A DNA stretch of 64,000 nucleotides, from NCBI GenBank assembly GCA_017938925.1, contig JAGBAO010000009.1, forward strand, positions 62,001-126,000. The letters run 5' to 3'. The translations under genes and the position numbers were made by a program. Source of the stretch: Bacteroidales bacterium (GTDB lineage Bacteria > Bacteroidota > Bacteroidia > Bacteroidales > UBA932). The first letter of the stretch is position 1, and every line of letters starts with the position of its first letter. Under the pieces are notes generated by a model that saw nothing but the letters and a program-made list of their open reading frames with translations, was not told the DNA's origin and searched no databases. This document shows, piece by piece, positions 1 to 7,194 of the stretch.

Positions 1-630
1 TGGAAGACCGGCGAACTGCACTGTAACGGTGTTGCCCTCCACAAGGACTGAATCTGCGACAGCCTCTACAGTACCCATCTCCTTATATTCAAGGTTACGA
101 GCATAGTATGTGGCAGTAACCTTGCCTTCTCCAAGGTACACCTTCTCCGAGAATGTCAGGACAATCGTACTGTCAGACACAGTATCATCATAGTCAACCA
201 GCTTAACGGTGATGCCGTCAGTAGTAACGACTTCCTTCACAGCAATGCTTCCTGCAATGCCCATAGGGCTTCCCGCAACAGCATAGATGGTGTACGGAGT
301 GTTAGGAGCAAGTTCTCCGACAGCAAGATGTGCCACAGAATCCTCAGCAGCCTTGAAAGTACCCTTGATCAGACCATCGAGTTTGCACTGATATACAGCC
401 GCTGAATCAACTGCCTGAGCAGGACCTGCAGCCACAAAATATGAGTAGTACGCAGCATCACCGACTGGTGAGAGGGTGAATGCCAATGTATCATCACCGA
501 GAGTATCGATCTGAATCTCTACGCTTCCGGCCTTGTCGGGAGCGACCGGTGTCTCCACCGGGCCGTACATGTCATCACATGCTACGGCCACGAGTGCAGC
601 CACTGCTAAATATGTAAATATCTTTTTCAT
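1..630 (-). CDS. Surface lipoprotein with Ig-like/fibronectin-like modules, 3' end outside the window
   Basis: This is the fourth gene of the SusC1 operon; its C-terminus lies beyond base 1. Reading from the ATG at 630, the protein starts MKKIFTYLAVAALVAVACDD, a lipoprotein signal with a Cys in the lipobox. An Asp-rich start follows the Cys, as in surface-exposed Bacteroidetes lipoproteins. Residues about 35-120 read like a fibronectin-type or Ig fold. Residues about 135-205 (TVKLVDYDDTVSDSTIVLTF and onward) resemble an SbsA-like bacterial Ig domain. It starts 12 bp after the preceding stop, so it is almost certainly co-transcribed with the upstream lipoprotein. A glycan-binding role is inferred only from its position behind a susCD pair. 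Confidence 0.75.
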   Translation of the reverse strand, partial: MKKIFTYLAVAALVAVACDDMYGPVETPVAPDKAGSVEIQIDTLGDDTLAFTLSPVGDAAYYSYFVAAGPAQAVDSAAVYQCKLDGLIKGTFKAAEDSVAHLAVGELAPNTPYTIYAVAGSPMGIAGSIAVKEVVTTDGITVKLVDYDDTVSDSTIVLTFSEKVYLGEGKVTATYYARNLEYKEMGTVEAVADSVLVEGNTVTVQFAGLP

Positions 631-641
631 GATGTTTCAGA

Positions 642-1568
642 TTATTGTTTAGTCAAAGTCATTGTTCCCTTGGTCATCACTCCCTGAGCAGCAAGATAGC
701 TGCCACTTGGAGTCCATACAGCAGGAGCATCCTCTGTCCTCCAGACTCCGTCTGCGCCCATAGTGAAGGTCACGACTCCTGAATCCACGAGGTCAAGATA
801 TCCACCACCAAGATCAACCCATGTACCGAAAGAGAACGTATCGGAAAGATCGTCATGCCAAGCCGGTTCCTCAGAATTCACACCGCAGGTCTGACCGCAA
901 GGAATGGTGATTGTCTTCAGGTCCTCGGAAACGTTTCCGTAAACTGCCCATCCGCCCCATGTTGAAGCCAGAGATGTAAGGTACACCGGTTTGTCAATCC
1001 AAACTACAGTGACATCGTCAGGATCATTGGTGAATGACAGTGTCCACTCAGCAGGAGAGCCAGTGTAGAACTGTGCTGAAACCTTGTAATCTCCAAGAAT
1101 TGCTGCCAGAGGATGGTCAAGGTCAACGATCTTCACAGTACAAGTCTTGTTATATCCCAGATCCAGGTCACCGGCACTTTCGAGAGTCACAGTAAAGAGG
1201 AGGTCACCTGTGTAACCGCTCTTCTCAGCTGTTGTCGCGATGTTCACGATATTAAGAACGATGTTCTGAGTACGTGTTTCCCCGTCATAAACGAGAACAG
1301 CCGCCTCATCTGCAAGAGTATAGTTCGTACCCTTCTTAGCTGTGCTGTCAGCAACCGAATAAGCCACTGTCACCTTCACAGGATCCAGTGAAGCCACAGT
1401 CACAGGGATAACCAGTGAATCTGCATCCTCATTCACAGTATATGATGTCTGAGCAAATCCCACGAATGACTTGCCGTCCTCGAACACAGGAGTCTCATTG
1501 AGCTTGCTGCATGAAAGTGCAGCTGTAAGCGCCAGAGCGCAAGCCGTAAATCTATATATGTTTTTCAT
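642..1568 (-). CDS. Lipoprotein with Calx-beta-like domain, third gene of the SusC1 operon
   Basis: A lipoprotein of about 308 residues with lipobox LTAALSC. I chose the ATG at 1568 because AGGAGG lies 8 nt upstream; the ATG two codons earlier (1574) is only 2 nt from that motif. Residues about 30-150 (FAQTSYTVNEDADSLVIPVTV, then VKIVDLDHP) resemble a Calx-beta-type beta-sandwich. The C-terminal half, rich in Trp and Gly, is an unassigned beta-rich domain. The gene at 12080-12868 has the same position and the same opening module in the SusC2 operon, so the two operons share a susC-susD-lipoprotein plan. It is probably a surface glycan-binding protein (SusE/F-like by position). Substrate is unknown. 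Confidence 0.8.
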   Translation of the reverse strand: MKNIYRFTACALALTAALSCSKLNETPVFEDGKSFVGFAQTSYTVNEDADSLVIPVTVASLDPVKVTVAYSVADSTAKKGTNYTLADEAAVLVYDGETRTQNIVLNIVNIATTAEKSGYTGDLLFTVTLESAGDLDLGYNKTCTVKIVDLDHPLAAILGDYKVSAQFYTGSPAEWTLSFTNDPDDVTVVWIDKPVYLTSLASTWGGWAVYGNVSEDLKTITIPCGQTCGVNSEEPAWHDDLSDTFSFGTWVDLGGGYLDLVDSGVVTFTMGADGVWRTEDAPAVWTPSGSYLAAQGVMTKGTMTLTKQ

Positions 1569-1587
1569 AAACATTTCCTCCTATTCA

Positions 1588-3021
1588 TTAATAACCTACA
1601 TTCTGAACGAGATTGCCGTTGGCACCGATCTCCCTGAGAGGTATAGGCATAGCCCACTTGTGCTGTCCCCATGCGAGATCCTTTGCTGTTGCATCACCGA
1701 CAAAGTCAGTTCTGGTCATGTTTCTCTTAGTACGACCGAGGTCGAACCAGTAGTGTGCCTCCCATGCGAGTTCCTTCTGCCTCTCGAGCCATACACCTTC
1801 GAGTGTGGCATTCTGAGCTGTCGCACCTCTCTGTGCAGCGAGGTCAGCAAGAGCCTGAGGAGCGTTGTAGCCCTGAGCACCTCTTACCACAGCCTCAGCA
1901 AGGTTGAGATACATCTCTGAAAGACGGAGAACAATCACGTTTGTGAGGTCCGGCTTTGCAAGGCCCTTACCTATGTACTTAGCTGTCCAGAGGACACCGT
2001 CCTTTTCCTGGAAGAGGGTTCCGCGAACGTCGTCAGCCTCATAAAGGTTCTTGAGGTCCGTCGAAGCTCCTGCATCACCATATCCGTCAGGTCCGCACAT
2101 CGGAGAGAGGCCGTCATGGTATCCGTCATATGAGTTTGACTTGTTTCCATATATCTCGAAGATAACCTCACCACCTGTAGGAACATCTACAGAATAGCAT
2201 GCAGCATCCTCAACCTCCTCCGGAGTCCAGAGCTTGTAGTCGTAATCGTTGATCACCTTTGAAGCATAATCCGCAGCACCCTGCCAGTTCTCGCTGTAGA
2301 GATATACACGGCTCAGGAGAGCCTGGATTGCAGGAAGAGTCACAACTGCCTTTGAGTCTGTCACGCCAGCCCTCACATAAGAAGGATCGATAGCCTTTTC
2401 AGCCTCAAGAAGGTCTGCGATAACCTGGTCATAGACTTCCTTCACGGTGTTTCTTGCAGGCTTTCCTGCCGGGTCAGTCTTGAGCACTACAGGGACTCCG
2501 AGATGAGATCCCTTGCCGTCAGCTCCGTTCTGGTCGTAGCAGTATGGCTGAGCATAAGTCCTCACAAGGTCGAAATGTGCGAGAGCACGGAGGAAGAGAC
2601 ACTCTGCCTTGAGATTGTTCAGATCCTGTGCAGTCACATCAGGAGTCTCCTTGCCTTCAAGATTGTCAAGAACGTTGTTCACTGAAGAGATCACGAAATA
2701 TGCATAACCCCAGAGGGATGATGTGTTGTTCGGATCGTAGTTAAGGTTGTAAAGGTCGTTGCAACGGCCTGAGTCCCAAGTGGAACCTATCCATTTCTTT
2801 CCGTTGGATGTCTTGAGCTCGTTATAGATGATGAAGTCTGCTCCATACCAATATGCCGAAGCAAGAGGTGAATATGCACCGGCAACAGCCTTGTCAAGAC
2901 CCTCATATGTCGAGAGAGTCAGCTCGTTGCTCTGCGCCAGAACGGGATCCTCCACAAGGAAATCCTGACATCCTGTGAACGCAGCAACTGCGACTAACGG
3001 TATCAATATATACTTTTTCAT
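1588..3021 (-). CDS. SusD/RagB-family glycan-binding lipoprotein (SusD1)
   Basis: SusD-like outer-membrane lipoprotein that caps the SusC1 transporter and binds substrate at the cell surface. The signal peptide MKKYILIPLVAVAAFTGCQDF has a lipobox Cys. The N-terminal half carries TPR-like helices (for example LKAECLFLRALAHFDLVRTYAQPY). The C-terminal signature WLERQKELAWEAHYWFDLGR, followed by a terminal PIP-rich segment, is characteristic of the family. About 477 residues is normal length. An in-frame ATG two codons upstream (3027) is also possible. It lies 6 to 12 bp after susC and is co-transcribed with it. Substrate is not predictable from sequence. Confidence 0.93.
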   Translation of the reverse strand: MKKYILIPLVAVAAFTGCQDFLVEDPVLAQSNELTLSTYEGLDKAVAGAYSPLASAYWYGADFIIYNELKTSNGKKWIGSTWDSGRCNDLYNLNYDPNNTSSLWGYAYFVISSVNNVLDNLEGKETPDVTAQDLNNLKAECLFLRALAHFDLVRTYAQPYCYDQNGADGKGSHLGVPVVLKTDPAGKPARNTVKEVYDQVIADLLEAEKAIDPSYVRAGVTDSKAVVTLPAIQALLSRVYLYSENWQGAADYASKVINDYDYKLWTPEEVEDAACYSVDVPTGGEVIFEIYGNKSNSYDGYHDGLSPMCGPDGYGDAGASTDLKNLYEADDVRGTLFQEKDGVLWTAKYIGKGLAKPDLTNVIVLRLSEMYLNLAEAVVRGAQGYNAPQALADLAAQRGATAQNATLEGVWLERQKELAWEAHYWFDLGRTKRNMTRTDFVGDATAKDLAWGQHKWAMPIPLREIGANGNLVQNVGY

Positions 3022-3033
3022 ACTCATTTTCGT

Positions 3034-6000
3034 TTAGAATGACAATTCAATACCACCTACAAAAGATTTTGTCAAAGGATAGACTCCCGCACCTGTTCCG
3101 CTGACACCCATTTCCGGATCCCAGAAATTGACATCGTTGAAGCAGTAGAGGTTAAGTCCGCTGACAAAGAACCTGAGTCCCTTCACGTGGATCTTGTCGA
3201 GAGCCACCTTAGGAAGAGAGTAAGACAGAGTCACGTCCTTGATACGGAGGTAGTCACCTCTTTCAAGCCATCTGTCGCTGAGGGCAGTCGCAGAGTTGGT
3301 TGCATTACCTGCGATCGGCTTAGGGTTCACACCTGTGTCACCCGGCTTCTTCCAGTAGTTGAGAGCAGAAGCCATCTGGTTCATGTTCATTTCCTTACCG
3401 TCAGAGTTGAGGTAGCTGTGCTCATTGAGGATGAGGACATGGTTACCGGCCTTGAACTCGAAGAATGCACTGAGTGAGAGACCCTTCCATGCGAATGTCG
3501 TGTTGAAACCTCCGAGGAGCTTTGGCTCAGGTGAACCTGCATAGTACTTTCTTGCATCTGCATAGTTGTTTGAAAGCGAGCCGTCCTCAGTCACCCAGAG
3601 AGCCTCACCGTTTGCAGGGTTGACTCCGTAGTAATCAGGAAGATAGAAGCTGTACATAGACCTTCCCACAACATAGTGCGTGAAACTTCCTGCTTCGATC
3701 TTCTCGAGACCGTTTGCATCAGGATCCACTGCGAGGTCAAGGATCTCGGTCTTGTTGTGTGCGAGGTTGAAGCCTGCTGTCCAAAGGAAATCCTCAGTAG
3801 CAATGATGTCTGCATCCAACTGGAACTCGACACCTGTGTTCTTCATCGAACCTGCATTCATGAAGTTGGTGCTGAAACCTGTTGTCTGAGGCACCTTGAC
3901 ATCGAGAAGCATATCGTCTGTGAGACGCTCGTAAACATCGAAACTACCTCTGAGTCTGTTTCCAAGGAATCCGAAGTCGAGACCCACGTTCCAGGTCTTG
4001 TTCTTCTCCCATGAGAGATAGTCGTTTGCAGGCTGAGCCGGAAGCATACCCACAACGCCGTTGTACTGTGTGCTTGAATAGACACCATATGCCTGATATG
4101 GGTCGATGCCGTTGTTACCGTTCACACCGTAGCTCGCACGGATCTTGAGAAGGTCAAGCCAGCCTGAAGTGCTGTCCATCCATTTCTCATTGCTGATGTT
4201 CCATGAAGCTGAAGCTGACCAGAAGAGTCCCCACTTGTTCTTTGCACCGAAGAGTGACGATCCGTCACCACGGACTGTAGCCTGAACGAAATATCTGTTG
4301 TCGTAGTTGTAGTCAGCGATTCCGAAGAATGACATCATCGTATGATTTCTGAATCCTACTTCAGACTCTACAGATGACTGAGGAGCTGTGTTCTGATAAG
4401 GAATCTGAGGATCTACGCCCGGAGCAGATACATAAGAATACTCATACTTATAGGCAGTAGCCTCCTGACCGAGGAGAACCCTCATTGAGTGGTAGCCGCC
4501 GAATACGTTTGCGTAGTTGATCGTATTAGAAGTCGTATAGTTTGTATACTGGCTCTTTGTTGTCTGGAGAGTTGCATCAGAAGGCTGTCCCTGTGAAAGA
4601 GGATTCCAATAACGTCTGTCCTGGGTGAAAGCCATCTCGGCAGAGTTCCTGGTCTCGATCACGAGGTTCTTTACAGGCTCCCACTTGAGGAACATTGTTC
4701 CGTTGAACTTGTATGACTTCGACCACTGGTCGTCATACTCTGCAGTCGCACGCGGGTTCTGATATGAGTTTGTAGGGATATCCACATTGTGGTTTCCGTT
4801 CTCGTCATACTTAGGAATCCAAGGAAGCATTGTCATACCGGCCCATACAGGGTTAGCATAGTAGAGCGACTGCATAGGGATATCGTTCTGATCGGTGTAG
4901 GCTGCATTCACGCGGATACCTGTCTCGAGGTTCTTGAGAAGCTTGTAGTCAGCATTGACACGAGCCTGGAAACGTGAGTAGTCGATGCCGTAGAACACAC
5001 CGTCGTTCTTATGATAAGAGATTGAAGAGTAGTATTTTCCCTTTGCATTACCACCTCTTGCACTGATCTCGTACTCCTGAAGCTGTCCAGGACGAGTCAG
5101 ATGCTCGAGCCAGCTTGAAGTGTCACCTGAAAGGAGTGACATCGGGCGATAGTAAGATCCTGCAGGATTGTCAGGATCGAGACCTGCGTTGATGATTGCA
5201 TCCCTCTGGTATCCGAGAAGCTCTGAGCCTGTCATCATGCGGAAGCCGCTGTCGCTCTGAAGCCATGAAACACCATACTTCACGCGTGCATCGAACTGAG
5301 CCTTTCCTTCCTTACCGCTCTTGGTGGTCACGAGGATGACACCGTTTGCAGCACGTGAACCATAGACGGCAGCTGCAGCAGCATCCTTGAGGACTGTAAT
5401 CGACTCGATGTCGTTAGGGTTGATGGATGTAATACCACCAGATGCACCTTCGTTGGTCATCTCACCTGTACCGTCGATGATCACCGGAATTCCGTCCACA
5501 ACCCAGAGAGGTGCGTTGGAAGCGTTGATTGATGAGTTACCGCGGATACGGATCTGTGACTGGGCACCAGGCTGTCCTGAAACGGCAGTAACCTGCACAC
5601 CGGCAAGCTTACCTGACAGGGCCTTGTCCACAGAGGTGACCGGAGTTGAAGCAAGGCTCTCGCCCTTGACAGAAGTAACCGATCCTGTCACAGCCTCTCT
5701 CTTGGCCGAACCGTAAGCCACGACCACCACGTCATCGAGGTAGTTCATGTCTTCCTTCATCACCACCTTTACCGGCTCAGCCTGAACCGGAGCCGAAGCT
5801 GTGGTCATCCCAAGAAAAGTCACGATGATCTCTTTGGCGTCCACTGGGACCTGCCTGATTCCGAATTCACCCAGTTCGTTAGTCATGGTACCAATAGTGG
5901 TTCCATTGACCAATACGTAGGCTCCGGCAATCGGTTGACCATCCTTCTCGGCGACAACAGTACCAGTCACTGTGATTGTCTGGGCGGTCGCCAGACCGAT

Positions 6001-6045
6001 ACTCGCGAAGAGTAGGGTCATCAACAACAATAAATGTTTCTTCAT
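3034..6045 (-). CDS. SusC/RagA-family TonB-dependent outer-membrane transporter (SusC1)
   Basis: TonB-dependent importer of 1003 residues, first gene of the left operon. Signal peptide is at residues 1-22 (ends ATAQ). A carboxypeptidase-D regulatory-like domain follows at about 24-95. Then come a TonB-box-like DDVVVVAYG, the plug with the family motif IRIRGNSSINASNAPLWVVD (about 165-185), and a beta-barrel ending in Phe (GGIELSF). It pairs with the SusD immediately downstream. The leader and first 95 or so codons are paralogous to those of SusC2 on the other side of the recombinase. Its promoter at 6158-6189 lies inside the putative invertible segment, so expression is probably phase variable and ON in this orientation. 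Confidence 0.95.
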   Translation of the reverse strand: MKKHLLLLMTLLFASIGLATAQTITVTGTVVAEKDGQPIAGAYVLVNGTTIGTMTNELGEFGIRQVPVDAKEIIVTFLGMTTASAPVQAEPVKVVMKEDMNYLDDVVVVAYGSAKREAVTGSVTSVKGESLASTPVTSVDKALSGKLAGVQVTAVSGQPGAQSQIRIRGNSSINASNAPLWVVDGIPVIIDGTGEMTNEGASGGITSINPNDIESITVLKDAAAAAVYGSRAANGVILVTTKSGKEGKAQFDARVKYGVSWLQSDSGFRMMTGSELLGYQRDAIINAGLDPDNPAGSYYRPMSLLSGDTSSWLEHLTRPGQLQEYEISARGGNAKGKYYSSISYHKNDGVFYGIDYSRFQARVNADYKLLKNLETGIRVNAAYTDQNDIPMQSLYYANPVWAGMTMLPWIPKYDENGNHNVDIPTNSYQNPRATAEYDDQWSKSYKFNGTMFLKWEPVKNLVIETRNSAEMAFTQDRRYWNPLSQGQPSDATLQTTKSQYTNYTTSNTINYANVFGGYHSMRVLLGQEATAYKYEYSYVSAPGVDPQIPYQNTAPQSSVESEVGFRNHTMMSFFGIADYNYDNRYFVQATVRGDGSSLFGAKNKWGLFWSASASWNISNEKWMDSTSGWLDLLKIRASYGVNGNNGIDPYQAYGVYSSTQYNGVVGMLPAQPANDYLSWEKNKTWNVGLDFGFLGNRLRGSFDVYERLTDDMLLDVKVPQTTGFSTNFMNAGSMKNTGVEFQLDADIIATEDFLWTAGFNLAHNKTEILDLAVDPDANGLEKIEAGSFTHYVVGRSMYSFYLPDYYGVNPANGEALWVTEDGSLSNNYADARKYYAGSPEPKLLGGFNTTFAWKGLSLSAFFEFKAGNHVLILNEHSYLNSDGKEMNMNQMASALNYWKKPGDTGVNPKPIAGNATNSATALSDRWLERGDYLRIKDVTLSYSLPKVALDKIHVKGLRFFVSGLNLYCFNDVNFWDPEMGVSGTGAGVYPLTKSFVGGIELSF

Positions 6046-6128
6046 AGTGTTGATTTTTTACAGTTAAACATAAATATTGAAACAGTGTTACACTACACTT
6101 ATCTTTATCAGGTTATCATTGCTGAATT
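6046..6128 (-). promoter_or_regulatory. Conserved susC leader (left copy)
   Basis: The 5' leader between crossover site 1 and the SusC1 start codon. It matches the leader of SusC2 (7126-7194) almost base for base over three blocks: AATTCAGCAAT, then GTGTAGTGTAACACTG, then TTCAATATTTATGTTTAAC; AATCAACACTATG closes it. The middle block contains the perfect inverted repeat AGTGT-A-ACACT at 6084-6094. By eye this untranslated stretch is more conserved than the coding sequence after it, suggesting a shared regulatory or RNA role. What binds it is unknown. Confidence 0.6.
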
Positions 6129-6144
6129 AAAGGAGCGTTTATTT
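6118..6144 (-). repeat. Crossover site 1 of the putative invertible element
   Basis: A 27-bp block identical at 26 positions to the inverted block at 7110-7136. Its core at 6129-6140, read on the minus strand, is AAACG-CT-CCTTT: two near-palindromic arms around a non-palindromic dinucleotide. Serine recombinases cut with a 2-bp stagger at such a core. The core dinucleotide reads AG on the plus strand here and CT at sites 2 and 3, so recombination with either gives inversion. One arm base differs from the other two copies. Confidence 0.7.
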
Positions 6145-6157
6145 CACCACTCGCTTA

Positions 6158-6189
6158 CAAAGCTATAAATCATAAATTACAATTCCAAA
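6158..6189 (-). promoter_or_regulatory. Bacteroides-type promoter driving SusC1, inside the invertible segment
   Basis: On the minus strand, TTTG (6186-6189), a 20-nt spacer, then TAGCTTTG (6158-6165), an exact match to the Bacteroides consensus TTTG / TAnnTTTG. Transcription would start near 6150, pass through crossover site 1 and enter the conserved SusC1 leader. I found no TAnnTTTG on the plus strand from 6992 to 7113, where a SusC2 promoter would have to lie. In the orientation shown SusC1 should therefore be on and SusC2 off, or weakly expressed. Confidence 0.65.
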
Positions 6190-6261
6190 TGCAACAAAAT
6201 CACCCTTATATTAAGTATATTCAGGCTTTTAGCACTTTTGTGTTATCTTTAGTCTTTTATT

Positions 6262-6300
6262 TTTAAATTTTCGCTTTCGAATTGAAAGTAGAAATTTAAA
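6262..6300. other. Imperfect AT-rich hairpin downstream of the recombinase
   Basis: Arms of 17 bp (6262-6278 and 6284-6300) pair except at two positions around a 5-nt loop. The hairpin lies 77 bp beyond the recombinase stop and upstream of the SusC1 promoter. No clear U-tract follows on either strand. It could be a weak terminator separating recombinase from susC transcription, or a structural or protein-binding site for the recombination complex. The remainder of 6193-6376 is AT-rich and shows no gene. Confidence 0.35.
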
Positions 6301-6376
6301 AATGGTAATATTTTATAAAAACGACAAAATTCACATTTTATAGCATATAAAGTCCAAAAATACCGGCAAAATGCTC

Positions 6377-6991
6377 TTATTGCTGATTATTACTTTGTTG
6401 CATTGTATGCAGATATTTATAAAGTGTGTTTCTATGGAGTCCGTATTTCCTTGCTACTGAAGACAAGGATTCTCCTTTCCTGAGAACATCTTCAATTTCT
6501 ACGCGATTGCGTAAAAACATTTCCCACTTTCTTGAACTGCCGACAGGGCGCCCCAGCACTACGCCTTCCATCCTTTTGGCAGCAAGGGCCTCCTTTGTCC
6601 GTTGGGATATCAGGTTCCTCTCAATTTCTGCCGCAAGAGCAAAGGCAAAGGCAATTATTTTCGAGTTGATATTGTCAGAGAGGTCGAAATTGTCCTTTAT
6701 CGTGTGGATTGACACGCCTTTTGACGCACAGATATTCAGAATTCCCATGATCATAAGCATGTTGCGGCCGAGCCTTGATAATTCGGTGCACACCAGCAGA
6801 TCACCTTTATCCATCTTCCTGATGGTCCTTCCCAAGGTCCGTTTTTCTACTGCCACAGTTCCTGATACCGACTCCGAGAGCCAATGGTCCACCTTGATAC
6901 CATTGGAACAGCAGTATTTCCTGATTTCATATTCCTGACTTGAGTAATTCTGCATCTCCGTGCTCACTCTGATATACGCATATACTGACAT
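6377..6991 (-). CDS. Serine site-specific recombinase, DNA-invertase type
   Basis: Small serine recombinase of 204 residues, the size of Hin/Gin/Pin-type invertases. The catalytic domain opens YAYIRVST with Arg8 and nucleophile Ser10. The second active-site motif SRLGR gives Arg73 and Arg76. The long E-helix spans about residues 112-138. A C-terminal helix-turn-helix (about 173-195, SLSSVARKYGLHRNTLYKYL) would bind the half-sites. All key residues are present, so it should be active. It lies inside a segment flanked by inverted 2-bp-core sites, as hin does. Bacteroides fragilis Mpi, which flips capsule promoters, belongs to the same broad family. A site copy at 7028-7039 sits just upstream of its start and could allow autoregulation. 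Confidence 0.93.
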   Translation of the reverse strand: MSVYAYIRVSTEMQNYSSQEYEIRKYCCSNGIKVDHWLSESVSGTVAVEKRTLGRTIRKMDKGDLLVCTELSRLGRNMLMIMGILNICASKGVSIHTIKDNFDLSDNINSKIIAFAFALAAEIERNLISQRTKEALAAKRMEGVVLGRPVGSSRKWEMFLRNRVEIEDVLRKGESLSSVARKYGLHRNTLYKYLHTMQQSNNQQ

Positions 6992-7027
6992 GATTATATA
7001 TGATTATTGATTTTCATACGAATATAT

Positions 7028-7039
7028 AAACGCTCGTTT
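7028..7039 (+). repeat. Crossover site 2, upstream of the recombinase gene
   Basis: A perfect AAACG-CT-CGTTT core, 36 bp upstream of the recombinase start. It is in the same orientation as site 3 and opposite to site 1. It shares the inner flank (ATA before the core) but not the AATTCAGCAAT outer flank of sites 1 and 3. It may be a secondary inversion site (911-bp segment with site 1), an autoregulatory operator, or both. Confidence 0.6.
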
Positions 7040-7109
7040 CCATAGTCACATTTCATCATTGATGTTGCAGACTGCATGAGTTCTGCGACAGGATTTGTCA
7101 TGTCCTGTA

Positions 7110-7136
7110 AAATAAACGCTCGTTTAATTCAGCAAT
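7110..7136 (+). repeat. Crossover site 3 of the putative invertible element
   Basis: Right-hand partner of site 1, with a perfect core AAACG-CT-CGTTT at 7114-7125. The extended 27-bp block matches site 1 at 26 positions. The conserved SusC2 leader begins directly after it. Just inside (7088-7107) is a small inverted repeat ACAGGA/TCCTGT. No TAnnTTTG promoter box is visible on the plus strand between the recombinase start and this site. Confidence 0.7.
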
Positions 7137-7194
7137 ACCCTGGTGTAGTGTAACACTGATTCAATATTTATGTTTAACAACTAAAATCAACACT
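7126..7194 (+). promoter_or_regulatory. Conserved susC leader (right copy)
   Basis: Counterpart of the left leader at 6046-6128, with the same blocks in the same order and a 14-bp shorter spacer. The inverted repeat AGTGT-A-ACACT is at 7147-7157. It contains TATTTATG and TATGTTTA, each one base off TAnnTTTG. Neither has a TTTG at the right distance, so I do not call a promoter here. It may be a common post-transcriptional or regulator-binding element serving whichever operon the switch selects. Confidence 0.55.

Larger units (their letters stand above)
6129..7125. mobile_element. Putative invertible promoter element carrying its own serine recombinase
   Basis: A 997-bp segment bounded by inverted crossover sites (6129-6140 and 7114-7125) between two divergent susC genes. 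Inside are a recombinase gene (6377-6991), one outward promoter near the left end (6158-6189), an imperfect hairpin (6262-6300) and a third site (7028-7039). Inverting between sites 1 and 3 would move the promoter's -7 box to 7089-7096 on the plus strand, about 100 bp before the SusC2 start. That mirrors its present position relative to SusC1. The layout resembles the Salmonella Hin segment, which also holds invertase and promoter. Inversion itself is inferred. Confidence 0.65.

Noticed and set aside
7126-7194. TATTTATG or TATGTTTA in the SusC2 leader as a local promoter
   Set aside because: Each is one base off TAnnTTTG and neither has TTTG 19-21 nt upstream. The same bases occur in the SusC1 leader, downstream of its good promoter. 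A weak promoter here cannot be fully excluded.
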